NCBI GenBank assembly: GCA_004356385.1
Contig: SMXL01000106.1
Coordinates: forward strand, 1 to 9,014
DNA length: 9,014 nt
Source: Bacteroidota bacterium
Lineage (GTDB): Bacteria; Bacteroidota; Rhodothermia; Rhodothermales; UBA10348
Direction: 5' to 3'
Shown: one piece after another, positions 1 through 6,289 of the stretch
Numbering within the stretch: position 1 is the first letter of the stretch
Layout: every line of letters begins with the position of its first letter
The notes under the pieces: model-generated
Told to the model about the DNA's origin: nothing
The model's input: the letters and a program-made list of their open reading frames with translations, nothing else
Databases searched by the model: none
Program-made: the position numbers and the translations under genes

Positions 1-186
1 GGGAAGTAGGCCGTCCGAAGGGCGACAAATAGATACGAATGCCGTCCATTCGTCAATCCAACAGAAGAAGATTTCGATTTTTTATTTTTGGCGTTCGGTT
101 TTACGTGTTCGCGTATCTATAGGTGTAAGGACATCCGGCCGGTGAACGGATGCAGGCGCTTCCCACTATCGCCACGCACCCTGCCA
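1..186. other. Non-coding leader upstream of the sigma factor gene
   Basis: No gene is supported here. The stretch holds a small perfect inverted repeat, ACGAATG at 35-41 and CATTCGT at 47-53, around a 5-base loop, and a T-rich run at 76-89. The stem is short and the T-rich run begins 22 bases after it, so this is at best a weak terminator of a gene lying off the left edge, or an operator. The heptamer GCCGTCC occurs twice (10-16 and 41-47). Promoter signals for the sigma gene are not clear: TTGGCG (88-93) and TATCTA (114-119) are 20 bases apart, which is too far for a standard housekeeping promoter. Confidence 0.3.
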
Positions 187-825
187 ATGTCATTGAAGAT
201 CGACCTGAAATCGCTTGATGCGCTAGCATCACAGCTACCCTTTCACCTGGACGATACGTCCGAAGTGAACGAGGTTTATTGTTCCTATCAAGAACGACCG
301 CACCCGTCGACCAGTTATCTGGTCGATTTGTGGACGTACTGTTATATCAGGCGATATTACCTGATTAAATTTATTGGTTCGTCCGGCTTTCGCTCGTCTG
401 ACCTCGACCAGGTAGTAGAAAAGACGTATCAAAAAGTAGAGAGAAGTCGATCTCAGCTGGAGCGAAACGATCGGTACGCTCAGTGGGTGAGTGTGATCTG
501 TAAAAACACCTATGTCAACTTCGTTACGCGTCGAAAGTACGTGACGACTCTTGAAACCGATTCGAACGTTACGATAGAGCTGGACGAGATGGGCACGTCA
601 GAGGATGCCGGGGCGCTATTCCTGGCGCTCTCAAGAGCGATTGAAAAACTGCCCGTGTTTTTGAGAAGTATTGCGCGACTCCGCTTCGTCGAGGATCTCT
701 CGTACGACGAGATAAGTCGGCTCACAGGTAAATCAATCCCAACGGTTCGCTCCTATGTACACAAAGTATGTTACCGTTTTCGATCAGATTCAGGCTTGGT
801 TGCGTTCAGAGACTGGTATGAATGA
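187..825 (+). CDS. ECF-like RNA polymerase sigma factor (sigma-70 family)
   Basis: A 212-residue protein with the two-domain layout of extracytoplasmic-function sigma factors, which direct RNA polymerase to a small set of promoters. Residues about 45-117 look like region 2 (DLDQVVEKTYQKV, then YAQWVSVICKNTYVNFVTRRK), the core-binding and -10-reading part. After a short acidic linker, residues about 148-200 look like region 4, with a helix-turn-helix (LSYDEISRLTGKSIPTVRSYVHK, residues 171-193, split here by description only as Y173-I184 and P185-K193) that would read the -35 element. The ATG at 187 is chosen because the 33 codons before it, back to a TTG at 88, are Cys/Arg/Pro-rich and unlike a sigma factor. 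About 45 residues precede region 2, longer than in minimal ECF factors. The next full gene is anti-sigma-like, the usual partner arrangement. The regulon is unknown, and the ECF subgroup cannot be assigned by eye. Confidence 0.8.
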   Translation: MSLKIDLKSLDALASQLPFHLDDTSEVNEVYCSYQERPHPSTSYLVDLWTYCYIRRYYLIKFIGSSGFRSSDLDQVVEKTYQKVERSRSQLERNDRYAQWVSVICKNTYVNFVTRRKYVTTLETDSNVTIELDEMGTSEDAGALFLALSRAIEKLPVFLRSIARLRFVEDLSYDEISRLTGKSIPTVRSYVHKVCYRFRSDSGLVAFRDWYE

Positions 826-923
826 AGAGATTCCTCAACTTCAGGAAAATGGAGAGTTACGCTTTCTTCACTCAAGTGTCTATAGAGGGAGGAATGGGAA
901 ATGATGTATCAATGTTAGGCTGA
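822..923 (+). CDS. Possible 33-residue small ORF between the sigma and membrane protein genes
   Basis: A frame of 33 codons starts at an ATG whose last three bases with the preceding base form ATGA with the sigma factor stop (822-825), and ends with TGA at 921-923, five bases before the next gene. The peptide begins MKRFLNFRKMESYAFF: a basic, aromatic N terminus, with no obvious membrane segment or known motif. The geometry suggests translational coupling, in which ribosomes finishing the sigma gene continue through this frame and reach the 929 start. It could equally be a chance open frame in a 103-base spacer. No Shine-Dalgarno sequence precedes it, but that is true of most genes here. I do not recognise the peptide. 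Confidence 0.2.
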   Translation: MKRFLNFRKMESYAFFTQVSIEGGMGNDVSMLG

Positions 924-928
924 CCATT

Positions 929-1912
929 ATGGAAGATCAATCAAATATAGAAGATTGGATACTTGACTACTGTGGCTACGACAAGGTCGAAAAGCAGCAA
1001 GTTGAGGAATTTGTTCAAAACAATCCGGAGTGGGAAACAGTGTTTCAATCCGCGAGGCATTGGGACGCGCTTCTGTCGGACGCAAGAATGATTGCCGACC
1101 CGGACCATGATGAGGTTCACCTTCCTTACGCGGTTGTAACAGGGTCCAGTTTTTGGACCAGGCGGGCAAGACCCCTTCAGCAGTTAGTGGCCCGAATTCA
1201 TCGCCGGGTCGAAAAGGAGGAGCGACTATCAGATGTTCGATTTCAGCTCGAAGAGAGGATTCACGAACTCGGGTCAGAAACGTCTGCCGTAGATCATTTT
1301 GAAAGCGTTACAGGTCAACGATTCCCTGCTATTGGACGGCTTAAACGAGGTCCACGGCGCGCAGGTGCTCCGAGATTAACACAGAATGTGGTTTCGACTG
1401 GATTCGTAGTTGGCCGAAAGCTCGTTCGAGGATTCACGTTGCTCGCTGGAGTCTATCTAATTCTTTTTGCCGCAAGCACATTCCGTGAGTCGCCACTGGA
1501 AAGAATGGCTCATCTGACATCGGATGATTATTCGTGGACGGAACTGGGGGTATCAACGAGGGGAAACGATATTGAATGGGAAAGAAGTATGGTGAACCGG
1601 TACAATGAGGCGCTTCGTCTCGCTCGGTCATCGTCACGCTCCTTTATCGGGCTATTCCCGACATACCGAATGGACCAATTGAGCCGAGCGCGTGTGCTTC
1701 TATTGAGAACGATCTCGAGTCAGGAAAAACAGGAATCTGTTCCGCCCGGTGCCTACCTAACGCTGGCGAAACTTCATTTCTTGCTCGGCGACCGGGTAAG
1801 AAGCATCGATGCGCTCAGAGTGGCGCTCCGTCTCAAGAGCGAAGCGGCAATCGGCACGAGTCTGGGAGGCTACGAATCGGATTTTGTCGACCAGCTCAAC
1901 GAAATATTTTGA
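929..1912 (+). CDS. Membrane protein with anti-sigma-like N terminus and TPR-like C terminus
   Basis: A 327-residue protein of no family I can name firmly. Residues 8-50 (WILDYCGYDKVEKQQVEEFV onward to the ALL at 47-49) follow the helical pattern of anti-sigma N-terminal domains, but the zinc-binding HxxxCxxC signature is absent: the place usually occupied by CPEC reads NPEW. Residues about 95-120 are charged and helical. One hydrophobic segment, about 165-184 (VRGFTLLAGVYLILFAAST), should cross the membrane, leaving roughly 164 residues in the cytoplasm and 143 outside if the N terminus is inside. Residues 272-305 (AYLTLAKLHFLLGD...IDALRVALRLK) resemble a TPR repeat, and 223-236 may be another helix pair. 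The ATG at 929 is the only standard start after the in-frame TGA at 902-904. Being immediately downstream of a sigma gene supports a role as a membrane-bound regulator of it; this is inference. Confidence 0.6.
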   Translation: MEDQSNIEDWILDYCGYDKVEKQQVEEFVQNNPEWETVFQSARHWDALLSDARMIADPDHDEVHLPYAVVTGSSFWTRRARPLQQLVARIHRRVEKEERLSDVRFQLEERIHELGSETSAVDHFESVTGQRFPAIGRLKRGPRRAGAPRLTQNVVSTGFVVGRKLVRGFTLLAGVYLILFAASTFRESPLERMAHLTSDDYSWTELGVSTRGNDIEWERSMVNRYNEALRLARSSSRSFIGLFPTYRMDQLSRARVLLLRTISSQEKQESVPPGAYLTLAKLHFLLGDRVRSIDALRVALRLKSEAAIGTSLGGYESDFVDQLNEIF

Positions 1913-1966
1913 ATGGACGACGCTTGTCAGAACAGTCGATAGACCTTGGAAATTCGGTTACGACCC

Positions 1967-3088
1967 TTACGCGTACGTGTTCAGCATTACCGGCATGATG
2001 AGCATCATGATATTCTCGTCATTCTTTTGCTCAACAGGTGTAACGACACCGGCGCGGTTCGGAGATGAGAATTCAAAGAGGACTTCTTCGCCGTCGATGT
2101 TGTTGAGTACCTCGGTAAGGTAGACTCCATTAAATCCGATCACGAGATCCTCTCCGTCGAAGTCGCAATTAACGGTTTCACTCGCAGAACTTGCTCGCTC
2201 TATATCTTCTGCCGAGACCGTCACGGTTGATGATTCAACAGATAGTCGGACCTGGTTGGTCATGCTCGACGAATAGAGTGCGACGCGTTTAACTGCTGCA
2301 AGTAGATCCTGCCGATTGATGGTCATCTTTTTGTCATTCTCAACCGGGATGACCGCTTGATAATTCGGATACGGCTCGTCGATAAGGCGTGCCAATACGC
2401 GTGCTTCATCGAATTCAAATCCCGCGTATCCACTATCAACCGTTAGCGTACAGGGTCCATCGCTGGCTACTTTTGTAGCGAGGCTCATCGCCTTTTCCGG
2501 AACAATAAAATCGATTTCTTCGGTGGCGCCAAAATTCTCCATAGAGAGTTTTACGAGTCGATGGCCGTCTGTAGAAACCGCGCGAGCTACATCCGGACCC
2601 AGCTGAAAATAGATTCCCATCATTGCCGGCCTCAGAGCATCGCGGCTCACTGCAAATCCAGTTTTTTGTACAGCTCGCTTCAACAACGCTCCTGTTGTCT
2701 TGATGCTGGTAGCATCAGAGAGTTCGGGAAGGGCCGGATAGTCCGCCCCGTCGTGGCCCACCATTTTGTAGTGTCCTTGGTCCGTACGAAGTGAGACATT
2801 AAAATCAGAATCTGCACTGAAATTAACGGGCAGATCCGGGAGCGCCTTGAGCGTATCAATCAGACGCTTTGCAGGGACAGCGACCCGCGAAGGACCATCG
2901 GATTCCACCGGCATCGAGAGGCGCTGAACAATCGAGATTTCTAAATCCGTTGCACTGAGCCGCAATTTCCCGGTATCGGTTTCAAAAAGGATGCACTCCA
3001 GAATCGGGAGTGTACTCTTTGACGGAACGGCTCCGTTGACCGTCTGAAGGGCCTTCAGAAGTTCTACGCTCGAGGCGGAAAATTTCAT
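1967..3088 (-). CDS. dnaN: DNA polymerase III beta sliding clamp
   Basis: The beta clamp is a ring-shaped dimer that encircles DNA and tethers the replicative polymerase; it also docks repair and initiation-control proteins. At 373 residues the length is normal for three clamp folds (about 1-125, 126-250 and 251-373). Family features are visible: the N terminus MKFSASSVELLKALQTV, the GHDGADYPALP segment (111-121), TDGHRL (173-178), DEPYPNYQAVIP (237-248), FNGVYLTEVLNNI (319-331) followed by SSPNRAGVV, and IMPVML near the C terminus, which belongs to the pocket that binds partner proteins. The start ATG has no Shine-Dalgarno sequence. It lies 83 bases downstream of dnaA on the same strand, the common dnaA-dnaN arrangement, and converges on the 929-1912 gene with a 54-base gap that has no convincing terminator. 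Confidence 0.97.
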   Translation of the reverse strand: MKFSASSVELLKALQTVNGAVPSKSTLPILECILFETDTGKLRLSATDLEISIVQRLSMPVESDGPSRVAVPAKRLIDTLKALPDLPVNFSADSDFNVSLRTDQGHYKMVGHDGADYPALPELSDATSIKTTGALLKRAVQKTGFAVSRDALRPAMMGIYFQLGPDVARAVSTDGHRLVKLSMENFGATEEIDFIVPEKAMSLATKVASDGPCTLTVDSGYAGFEFDEARVLARLIDEPYPNYQAVIPVENDKKMTINRQDLLAAVKRVALYSSSMTNQVRLSVESSTVTVSAEDIERASSASETVNCDFDGEDLVIGFNGVYLTEVLNNIDGEEVLFEFSSPNRAGVVTPVEQKNDENIMMLIMPVMLNTYA

Positions 3089-3114
3089 AATGCAATGTCA
3101 AAATTGGTGAGACA

Positions 3115-3140
3115 CAAAGTTAACCGATGCGTCCGCTCAA
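3115..3140 (-). promoter_or_regulatory. Candidate Bacteroidota-type promoter for dnaN
   Basis: In the dnaA-dnaN spacer the minus strand reads TAACTTTG (plus 3115-3122), an exact match to the TAnnTTTG -7 element known from Bacteroidota promoters. A TTG (TTGAGC, plus 3135-3140) sits upstream, but the 15-base gap is shorter than the usual spacing for these promoters. If real, dnaN could be transcribed separately from dnaA. The octamer alone is not rare enough to be decisive. Confidence 0.25.
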
Positions 3141-3171
3141 GTCTATACCCGGCGGCGCGGCGACACGCGAA

Positions 3172-4704
3172 TTACCTGCTTCTTAGTTCGATCTTGTGCC
3201 GAAGCTCTTCGATCATTTCTCTGTATTTGGGCTCCGTATCTATTTGGTTTTCAACACTCTGATTCGCGTGGATCACGGTGGAGTGATCCCGTCCTCCAAA
3301 ATGAAGTCCGATCGTTTTGAGTGAGTGTTGGGTCAGTTGTTTACAAAAGTACATGGCAACCTGGCGCGCTTGTACCACTTCACGTTTTCTGGTTTTTGCC
3401 CGAACCAGGTCTTCTTCGATCGAGAAATACTCGCACGCGAGTCGCTGAATTTCCTCGATCGACAGCGTAACACGCGTATCCTTGATCAGATCTCGCAACA
3501 CGTCCTTGGCCAGAGGAAGATCGATGTCTCGCTTGTGGAGCGTCCCGTAGGCCAGGAGTCTAATGAGAGCTCCTTCGAGTTCTCGAATATTCGATTTGAT
3601 GTTGTGGGCTACGAACTCAAGTATTTCGTGATCAATCTGGATCCCGTCTTCGACAGCTTTTCTCCGTAGAATAGCGATGCGGGTTTCCAGGTCTGGACTT
3701 TGCAGATCTGCTGACAGTCCCCACTGAAAACGCGAGAGAAGTCGTTCTTCAATTCCTTGAATGTCCCGCGGTGGACGATCTGCCGAAAGCACAATCTGTT
3801 TTCCACTCTGGTGAAGCGCATTGAAAATGTGGAAGAATTCCTCCTGGGTCTTTTCCTTCCCTCCAAAAAACTGAACATCGTCGATAATCAACACATCGAT
3901 CTGTCTATAGAATAGCGAGAATTCACTTACCCGATTGTGTTGGATGGCTTGAACAAACTCGGTCGTAAATCGCTCACTCGAAACATAGAGGACCGTATCG
4001 TTCATGCCATTGACTCCGATATAATTACCAATCGCCTGAATCAGGTGTGTTTTCCCCAGGCCGACCCCGCCGTAGAGTAGGAACGGATTGAAACTCGTAC
4101 CACCAGGCTGTTGGGCAATGGCAAGTGAGGCACTCCGAGCCAAGCGATTGCAATCTCCCTCAATAAACCGGTCGAACGTATAATTCGTATTCAGTCGGCT
4201 ATCCACCTGGACTTTTTGAATCCCGGGGATGACAAACGGATTACTGATGGCGGTCGTCGTACCCGATCCGTTTCCGAACGAAACAGGCTCTCCAATAGGA
4301 CCCGTATTGTCGAATATCGATTTATCGGGTTGGCGCAAGTCGGAAATCGCCGCCGATCGGTGTGGTTGTGGCTCGTTGGCCGGCTGCCTGGCAGGCAACT
4401 GCATCGTCGCTCCGTCAACTCCTCGGTATGGATCGTCTTTCTCTATGACGATATCGTAGAAAAGTCGCCCATCCGGACCGAGCACCTTCGAAATTGTTTT
4501 TCGTATGAGGGAAAAGTAGTGCTCTTCCAACCACTCAAAATAAAAACGACTCGGAAGCTGGACCGTGAGGCGAAGCCATTCGCCATCACGTTCCAAACTG
4601 ATTGCCTTCAGGGGAGCAAACCAGGTTTTGAAACTCTGTCGACTGATATTGTCTCGAATTACCTCAAGACATTCTTCCCAAACCTGTTTCGGAGTTTTCT
4701 CCAT
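3172..4704 (-). CDS. dnaA: Chromosomal replication initiator protein DnaA
   Basis: DnaA binds oriC as an ATP-bound oligomer, opens the DNA and recruits the helicase. All four domains are visible in 510 residues. Domain I (about 1-90, WEECLEVIRDNISRQSFKTWF) mediates self-contact and helicase loading. Domain II (about 91-168) is a Pro/Gln/Ser/Thr-rich linker, long enough to explain why the protein exceeds the roughly 450-residue norm. Domain III is the AAA+ ATPase: Walker A GGVGLGKTH (212-220), Walker B VLIIDDVQ (271-278), sensor I around D309, the arginine-finger region LLSRFQWGL (R325), and sensor II arginine R374 in NIRELEGAL. Domain IV carries the DNA-binding signature GGRDHSTV (470-477). 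The ATG at 4702-4704 gives a canonical N terminus. A DnaA box overlaps this start, suggesting autoregulation. The gene reads leftward from the origin, with dnaN downstream. Confidence 0.98.
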   Translation of the reverse strand: MEKTPKQVWEECLEVIRDNISRQSFKTWFAPLKAISLERDGEWLRLTVQLPSRFYFEWLEEHYFSLIRKTISKVLGPDGRLFYDIVIEKDDPYRGVDGATMQLPARQPANEPQPHRSAAISDLRQPDKSIFDNTGPIGEPVSFGNGSGTTTAISNPFVIPGIQKVQVDSRLNTNYTFDRFIEGDCNRLARSASLAIAQQPGGTSFNPFLLYGGVGLGKTHLIQAIGNYIGVNGMNDTVLYVSSERFTTEFVQAIQHNRVSEFSLFYRQIDVLIIDDVQFFGGKEKTQEEFFHIFNALHQSGKQIVLSADRPPRDIQGIEERLLSRFQWGLSADLQSPDLETRIAILRRKAVEDGIQIDHEILEFVAHNIKSNIRELEGALIRLLAYGTLHKRDIDLPLAKDVLRDLIKDTRVTLSIEEIQRLACEYFSIEEDLVRAKTRKREVVQARQVAMYFCKQLTQHSLKTIGLHFGGRDHSTVIHANQSVENQIDTEPKYREMIEELRHKIELRSR

Positions 4705-4712
4705 GTGGATAC
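4704..4712 (-). promoter_or_regulatory. DnaA box overlapping the dnaA start codon (8 of 9)
   Basis: The minus strand reads GTATCCACA, one mismatch (first base) from the consensus TTATCCACA; its last A is the first base of the dnaA ATG. Binding by DnaA at this point would be expected to interfere with transcription or loading at the start of its own gene. DnaA autoregulation is well established in bacteria; the role of this particular box is inferred. Confidence 0.55.
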
Positions 4713-4823
4713 TAAGAATGGGCTGGGGAATTCCGCAGCACTGATCAAGTAGTCAATAAAATGCTCTTACCGAGCGGTTTCTGTCGGGACAATTAGGCCT
4801 CACGGAGCCATTCGTTGCCCGGG

Positions 4824-4832
4824 TTATTCACC
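4824..4832 (+). promoter_or_regulatory. Near-consensus DnaA box (TTATTCACC)
   Basis: This differs from TTATnCACA only at the last base. It lies in the oriC gap on the plus strand, 111 bases beyond the box at the dnaA start, and is followed within three bases by a weaker match, TTCTCAACA (4835-4843). Confidence 0.4.
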
Positions 4833-4860
4833 AGTTCTCAACAAACGCAATGTTGGGCAC

Positions 4861-4960
4861 AAATGCACACTTATTTTCCGGAGAAAAACGAAAAAATGAC
4901 TCCAACAATCTATCCACGCTCACTAAATATTCGTAAGGCTTTGTTAACAATGAACATATG
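4861..4960. other. AT-rich candidate unwinding region with a 10-base palindrome
   Basis: By hand count 66 of these 100 bases are A or T, and 28 of 40 in 4921-4960, against roughly half in the neighbouring genes. The stretch lies between DnaA boxes, as expected of a DNA unwinding element. TTGTTAACAA at 4941-4950 is a perfect palindrome and may be a protein-binding site. I saw no run of TAG triplets of the DnaA-trio type beside a box, so the melting site is a guess from composition. Confidence 0.4.
4910..4918 (+). promoter_or_regulatory. Weak DnaA box (CTATCCACG)
   Basis: Seven of nine bases match TTATCCACA, including the core TATCCAC. It sits inside the AT-rich stretch of the oriC gap. On its own it would be unremarkable; location makes it worth listing. 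Confidence 0.35.
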
Positions 4961-5061
4961 AGGATTGTACGGATCAACTTCAACAGTCACTCGCTTTTTT
5001 CGTCTTATGCCAGTCAGGTGGAGACAAATAGTGAACCCTAATATGGTAAACGGCTAACAAC

Positions 5062-5070
5062 TTATCCACA
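5062..5070 (+). promoter_or_regulatory. Perfect consensus DnaA box (TTATCCACA)
   Basis: An exact match to the high-affinity DnaA box TTATCCACA, in the gap between dnaA and DUF177. It is the only perfect copy I found in the gap, and the strongest single piece of evidence for oriC here. The immediate context is CTTATCCACACG. Confidence 0.8.
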
Positions 5071-5174
5071 CGTTCGAAACACATTCGAAGCCTGCCCTCG
5101 AATTGTTTTTCTCCCTTCTTGCGAACAAATCTCGTCGTCGGAGTGACCGGTAGCAATTTTTCGGAAAATGCGGA

Positions 5175-5201
5175 GACTGAGAACCCTTCAGGTTCCGAGT
5201 C
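5175..5201. repeat. Imperfect hairpin in the oriC-DUF177 spacer
   Basis: GACT at 5175-5178 pairs with AGTC at 5198-5201, and GAACC at 5181-5185 pairs with GGTTC at 5191-5195, around a CTTCA loop; two mismatched positions separate the two stems. No T-run follows on either strand, so it is not a standard terminator. It could be an operator-like site or chance. Confidence 0.3.
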
Positions 5202-5411
5202 ATCTCGAACTTCGGTGGTTTTAGCCGCCAGTGATGTCACCCATACACCCGTTTGATGGTAACCAACGATCTCGGTAAGTTCAATAGACTTCGTGTTGAT
5301 TTCTTGCTTCGGCTGAAAAGGGAGTTCCAGTCACCTCGGATTTCAGTTCTGAGCGCGCCATTTCAGGGCTTCCTTCACACGCTTTTCGGATTTCTAGATC
5401 GGGTGATTGCA

Positions 5412-5441
5412 TTGCTAAGCAGTCGTATGGTGCCGTATATT
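5412..5441 (+). promoter_or_regulatory. Candidate promoter of the DUF177-rpmF-plsX-fabH-fabD operon
   Basis: TTGCTA (5412-5417, 4 of 6 to TTGACA) and TATATT (5436-5441, 5 of 6 to TATAAT) are 18 bases apart, a workable housekeeping spacing. The -10 element ends 46 bases before the DUF177 ATG. No promoter-like pair this good was seen elsewhere in the right half of the spacer. Promoters in this group of bacteria often follow a different consensus, which lowers confidence. Confidence 0.35.
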
Positions 5442-5487
5442 AACTGATCTGTAGAATTGATGGGTTGTTGTTCGCGCAGAGGGAGCT

Positions 5488-5970
5488 ATGTTGCGCATTG
5501 ATTTACGTTCTCTAGAAGCTGGATATCACGAAATGAGCCTTGAGCCCGCTCCGGCGGACGCTGGGCTTGACCCGGATGGCTTCAGGGATTTACTCGTTGA
5601 AGTTGGACTCGATTACGACGGCAAGAAAGCACTTGTCATGATCAAGGCTTCGGCTATTGCATCGTTAATCTGCGACCGGACGCTGGTCACATTCGATCGG
5701 TCCATCAAAGGTGAGTACTCACTGTTGTTCTCGCCGAACGAAGAAGGAGAGTCAGAAGATGAGATCCGTTTGATTTCTTCGACTGACGAAGAGCTGGATA
5801 TTACTGATATTGTCAGGGATACGCTTCTACTCGCAATTCCGGCGCGAAAGATTGCACCGGGCGCAGATGAGGCTGAGATTCCTGTAGCCTTTGGCGCGCC
5901 GTCGGATGAAGATATTGATCCGAGATGGGAGGCGTTGAAAGCGTTGAAGAATGAAAAAAGTGGCGAATAA
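5488..5970 (+). CDS. DUF177/YceD family protein, 23S rRNA-accumulation protein homologue
   Basis: A 160-residue acidic soluble protein of the DUF177 (YceD) family. The family members studied are needed for normal 23S rRNA levels, and the gene is nearly always directly upstream of rpmF. Visible family features are the central CDRTLVTFDRSIKGEY (62-77), the acidic segment ELDITDIVRDTLLLAIP (102-118) and the C-terminal DPRWEALKAL (144-153). The ATG at 5488 gives the family-typical N terminus LRIDLRSL; the purine run GAGGGAG sits only two bases before the ATG, too close for a standard ribosome site. The stop is 44 bases before rpmF. The molecular activity is not known in detail; the family call is firm. 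Confidence 0.88.
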   Translation: MLRIDLRSLEAGYHEMSLEPAPADAGLDPDGFRDLLVEVGLDYDGKKALVMIKASAIASLICDRTLVTFDRSIKGEYSLLFSPNEEGESEDEIRLISSTDEELDITDIVRDTLLLAIPARKIAPGADEAEIPVAFGAPSDEDIDPRWEALKALKNEKSGE

Positions 5971-6014
5971 AGTGCTACCCAGAATAGAACGATAGTTCGT
6001 ATATAGGTCAAGTC

Positions 6015-6206
6015 ATGGCACATCCGAAGCGAAAACACTCAAAGGCGCGTTCCCGTTCACGCCGGGCAAATTACTACGGTCGACTCAGTGCTCCCACCAC
6101 CATGGAGTGCCCGAATTGCGGTGAAACGAAGCTTCTTCATCGTGCCTGCCCGAATTGCGGTCACTATCGAGGACGGCTGGTAGTCGAAAAAAAGGAGGCA
6201 GGTTAA
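6015..6206 (+). CDS. rpmF: 50S ribosomal protein L32
   Basis: A 63-residue very basic protein with the L32 layout: N terminus AHPKRKHSKARSRSRRANYY, then a zinc ribbon. Four cysteines (32, 35, 45, 48 in CPNC and CPNC pairs), followed by GHYRGR, mark it as the zinc-binding form rather than the cysteine-free paralogue some bacteria use under zinc limitation. L32 sits near the peptidyl transferase centre of the large subunit. It lies 44 bases after DUF177 and 182 bases before plsX, the widely conserved order that joins ribosome assembly to lipid synthesis. The larger gap to plsX contains a hairpin and could allow separate control of the downstream genes. Confidence 0.96.
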   Translation: MAHPKRKHSKARSRSRRANYYGRLSAPTTMECPNCGETKLLHRACPNCGHYRGRLVVEKKEAG

Positions 6207-6273
6207 GCCCCTGTCTTCCGGCCCCGACGATCGAAATGGATTCCCCAATTAGGGCGTTAAACTGGGTGTGGTT

Positions 6274-6289
6274 GAACCGTTTTCGGTTC
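6274..6289 (+). repeat. Perfect 6-bp hairpin in the rpmF-plsX spacer
   Basis: GAACCG (6274-6279), TTTT loop (6280-6283) and CGGTTC (6284-6289) form a perfect stem-loop 67 bases after rpmF. It is followed by GATC rather than by a T-run, so it does not look like a rho-independent terminator. It could be a dyad operator for control of the lipid genes, an mRNA processing or stability element, or chance. Bases 6207-6388 otherwise show no gene. Confidence 0.4.

Larger units (their letters stand above)
4705..5487. other. Probable chromosomal origin of replication (oriC)
   Basis: This 783-base gap without a convincing gene separates leftward dnaA from the rightward DUF177-rpmF-plsX-fabH-fabD operon. 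It contains one perfect DnaA box (5062-5070), near-consensus boxes at 4704-4712, 4824-4832 and 4910-4918, a weaker one at 4835-4843 (TTCTCAACA), and an AT-rich stretch around 4861-4960. Origins commonly lie next to dnaA, and the divergent gene directions fit forks leaving from here. Bases 5071-5400 hold a small hairpin (5175-5201) and otherwise nothing I can name. Box density is modest and the boxes are not tightly grouped, so the exact melting site is uncertain. Cumulative GC skew, which should reach its extreme here, was not computed. Confidence 0.75.

Noticed and set aside
88..186. N-terminal extension of the sigma factor from TTG at 88
   Set aside because: The added residues are Cys/Arg/Pro-rich and not sigma-like; the ATG at 187 is a better start.
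1913..1966. Possible terminator between the convergent 929-1912 gene and dnaN
   Set aside because: Only a bulged CGAC...GTCG pairing (1918-1938 area) with no T-run on either strand.
4216..4752. Long plus-strand open frame of 178 codons opposite dnaA
   Set aside because: It is antisense to the firmly identified dnaA, is arginine-rich with no domain, and reflects the codon pattern of dnaA.
4764..4792. Minus-strand TTGTCC-17-TAAGAG as a dnaA promoter
   Set aside because: Correct spacing, but only 4 of 6 and 3 of 6 matches to the consensus; too weak to annotate.
4980..5240. Minus-strand open frame of 86 codons in the origin spacer
   Set aside because: It begins with GTG, runs through the perfect DnaA box and has no recognisable domain. 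Its length is within what chance allows, and the spacer is better explained as oriC.
5253..5447. Plus-strand open frame of 64 codons before DUF177
   Set aside because: TTG start, no family resemblance, and it covers the best candidate promoter of the DUF177 operon.
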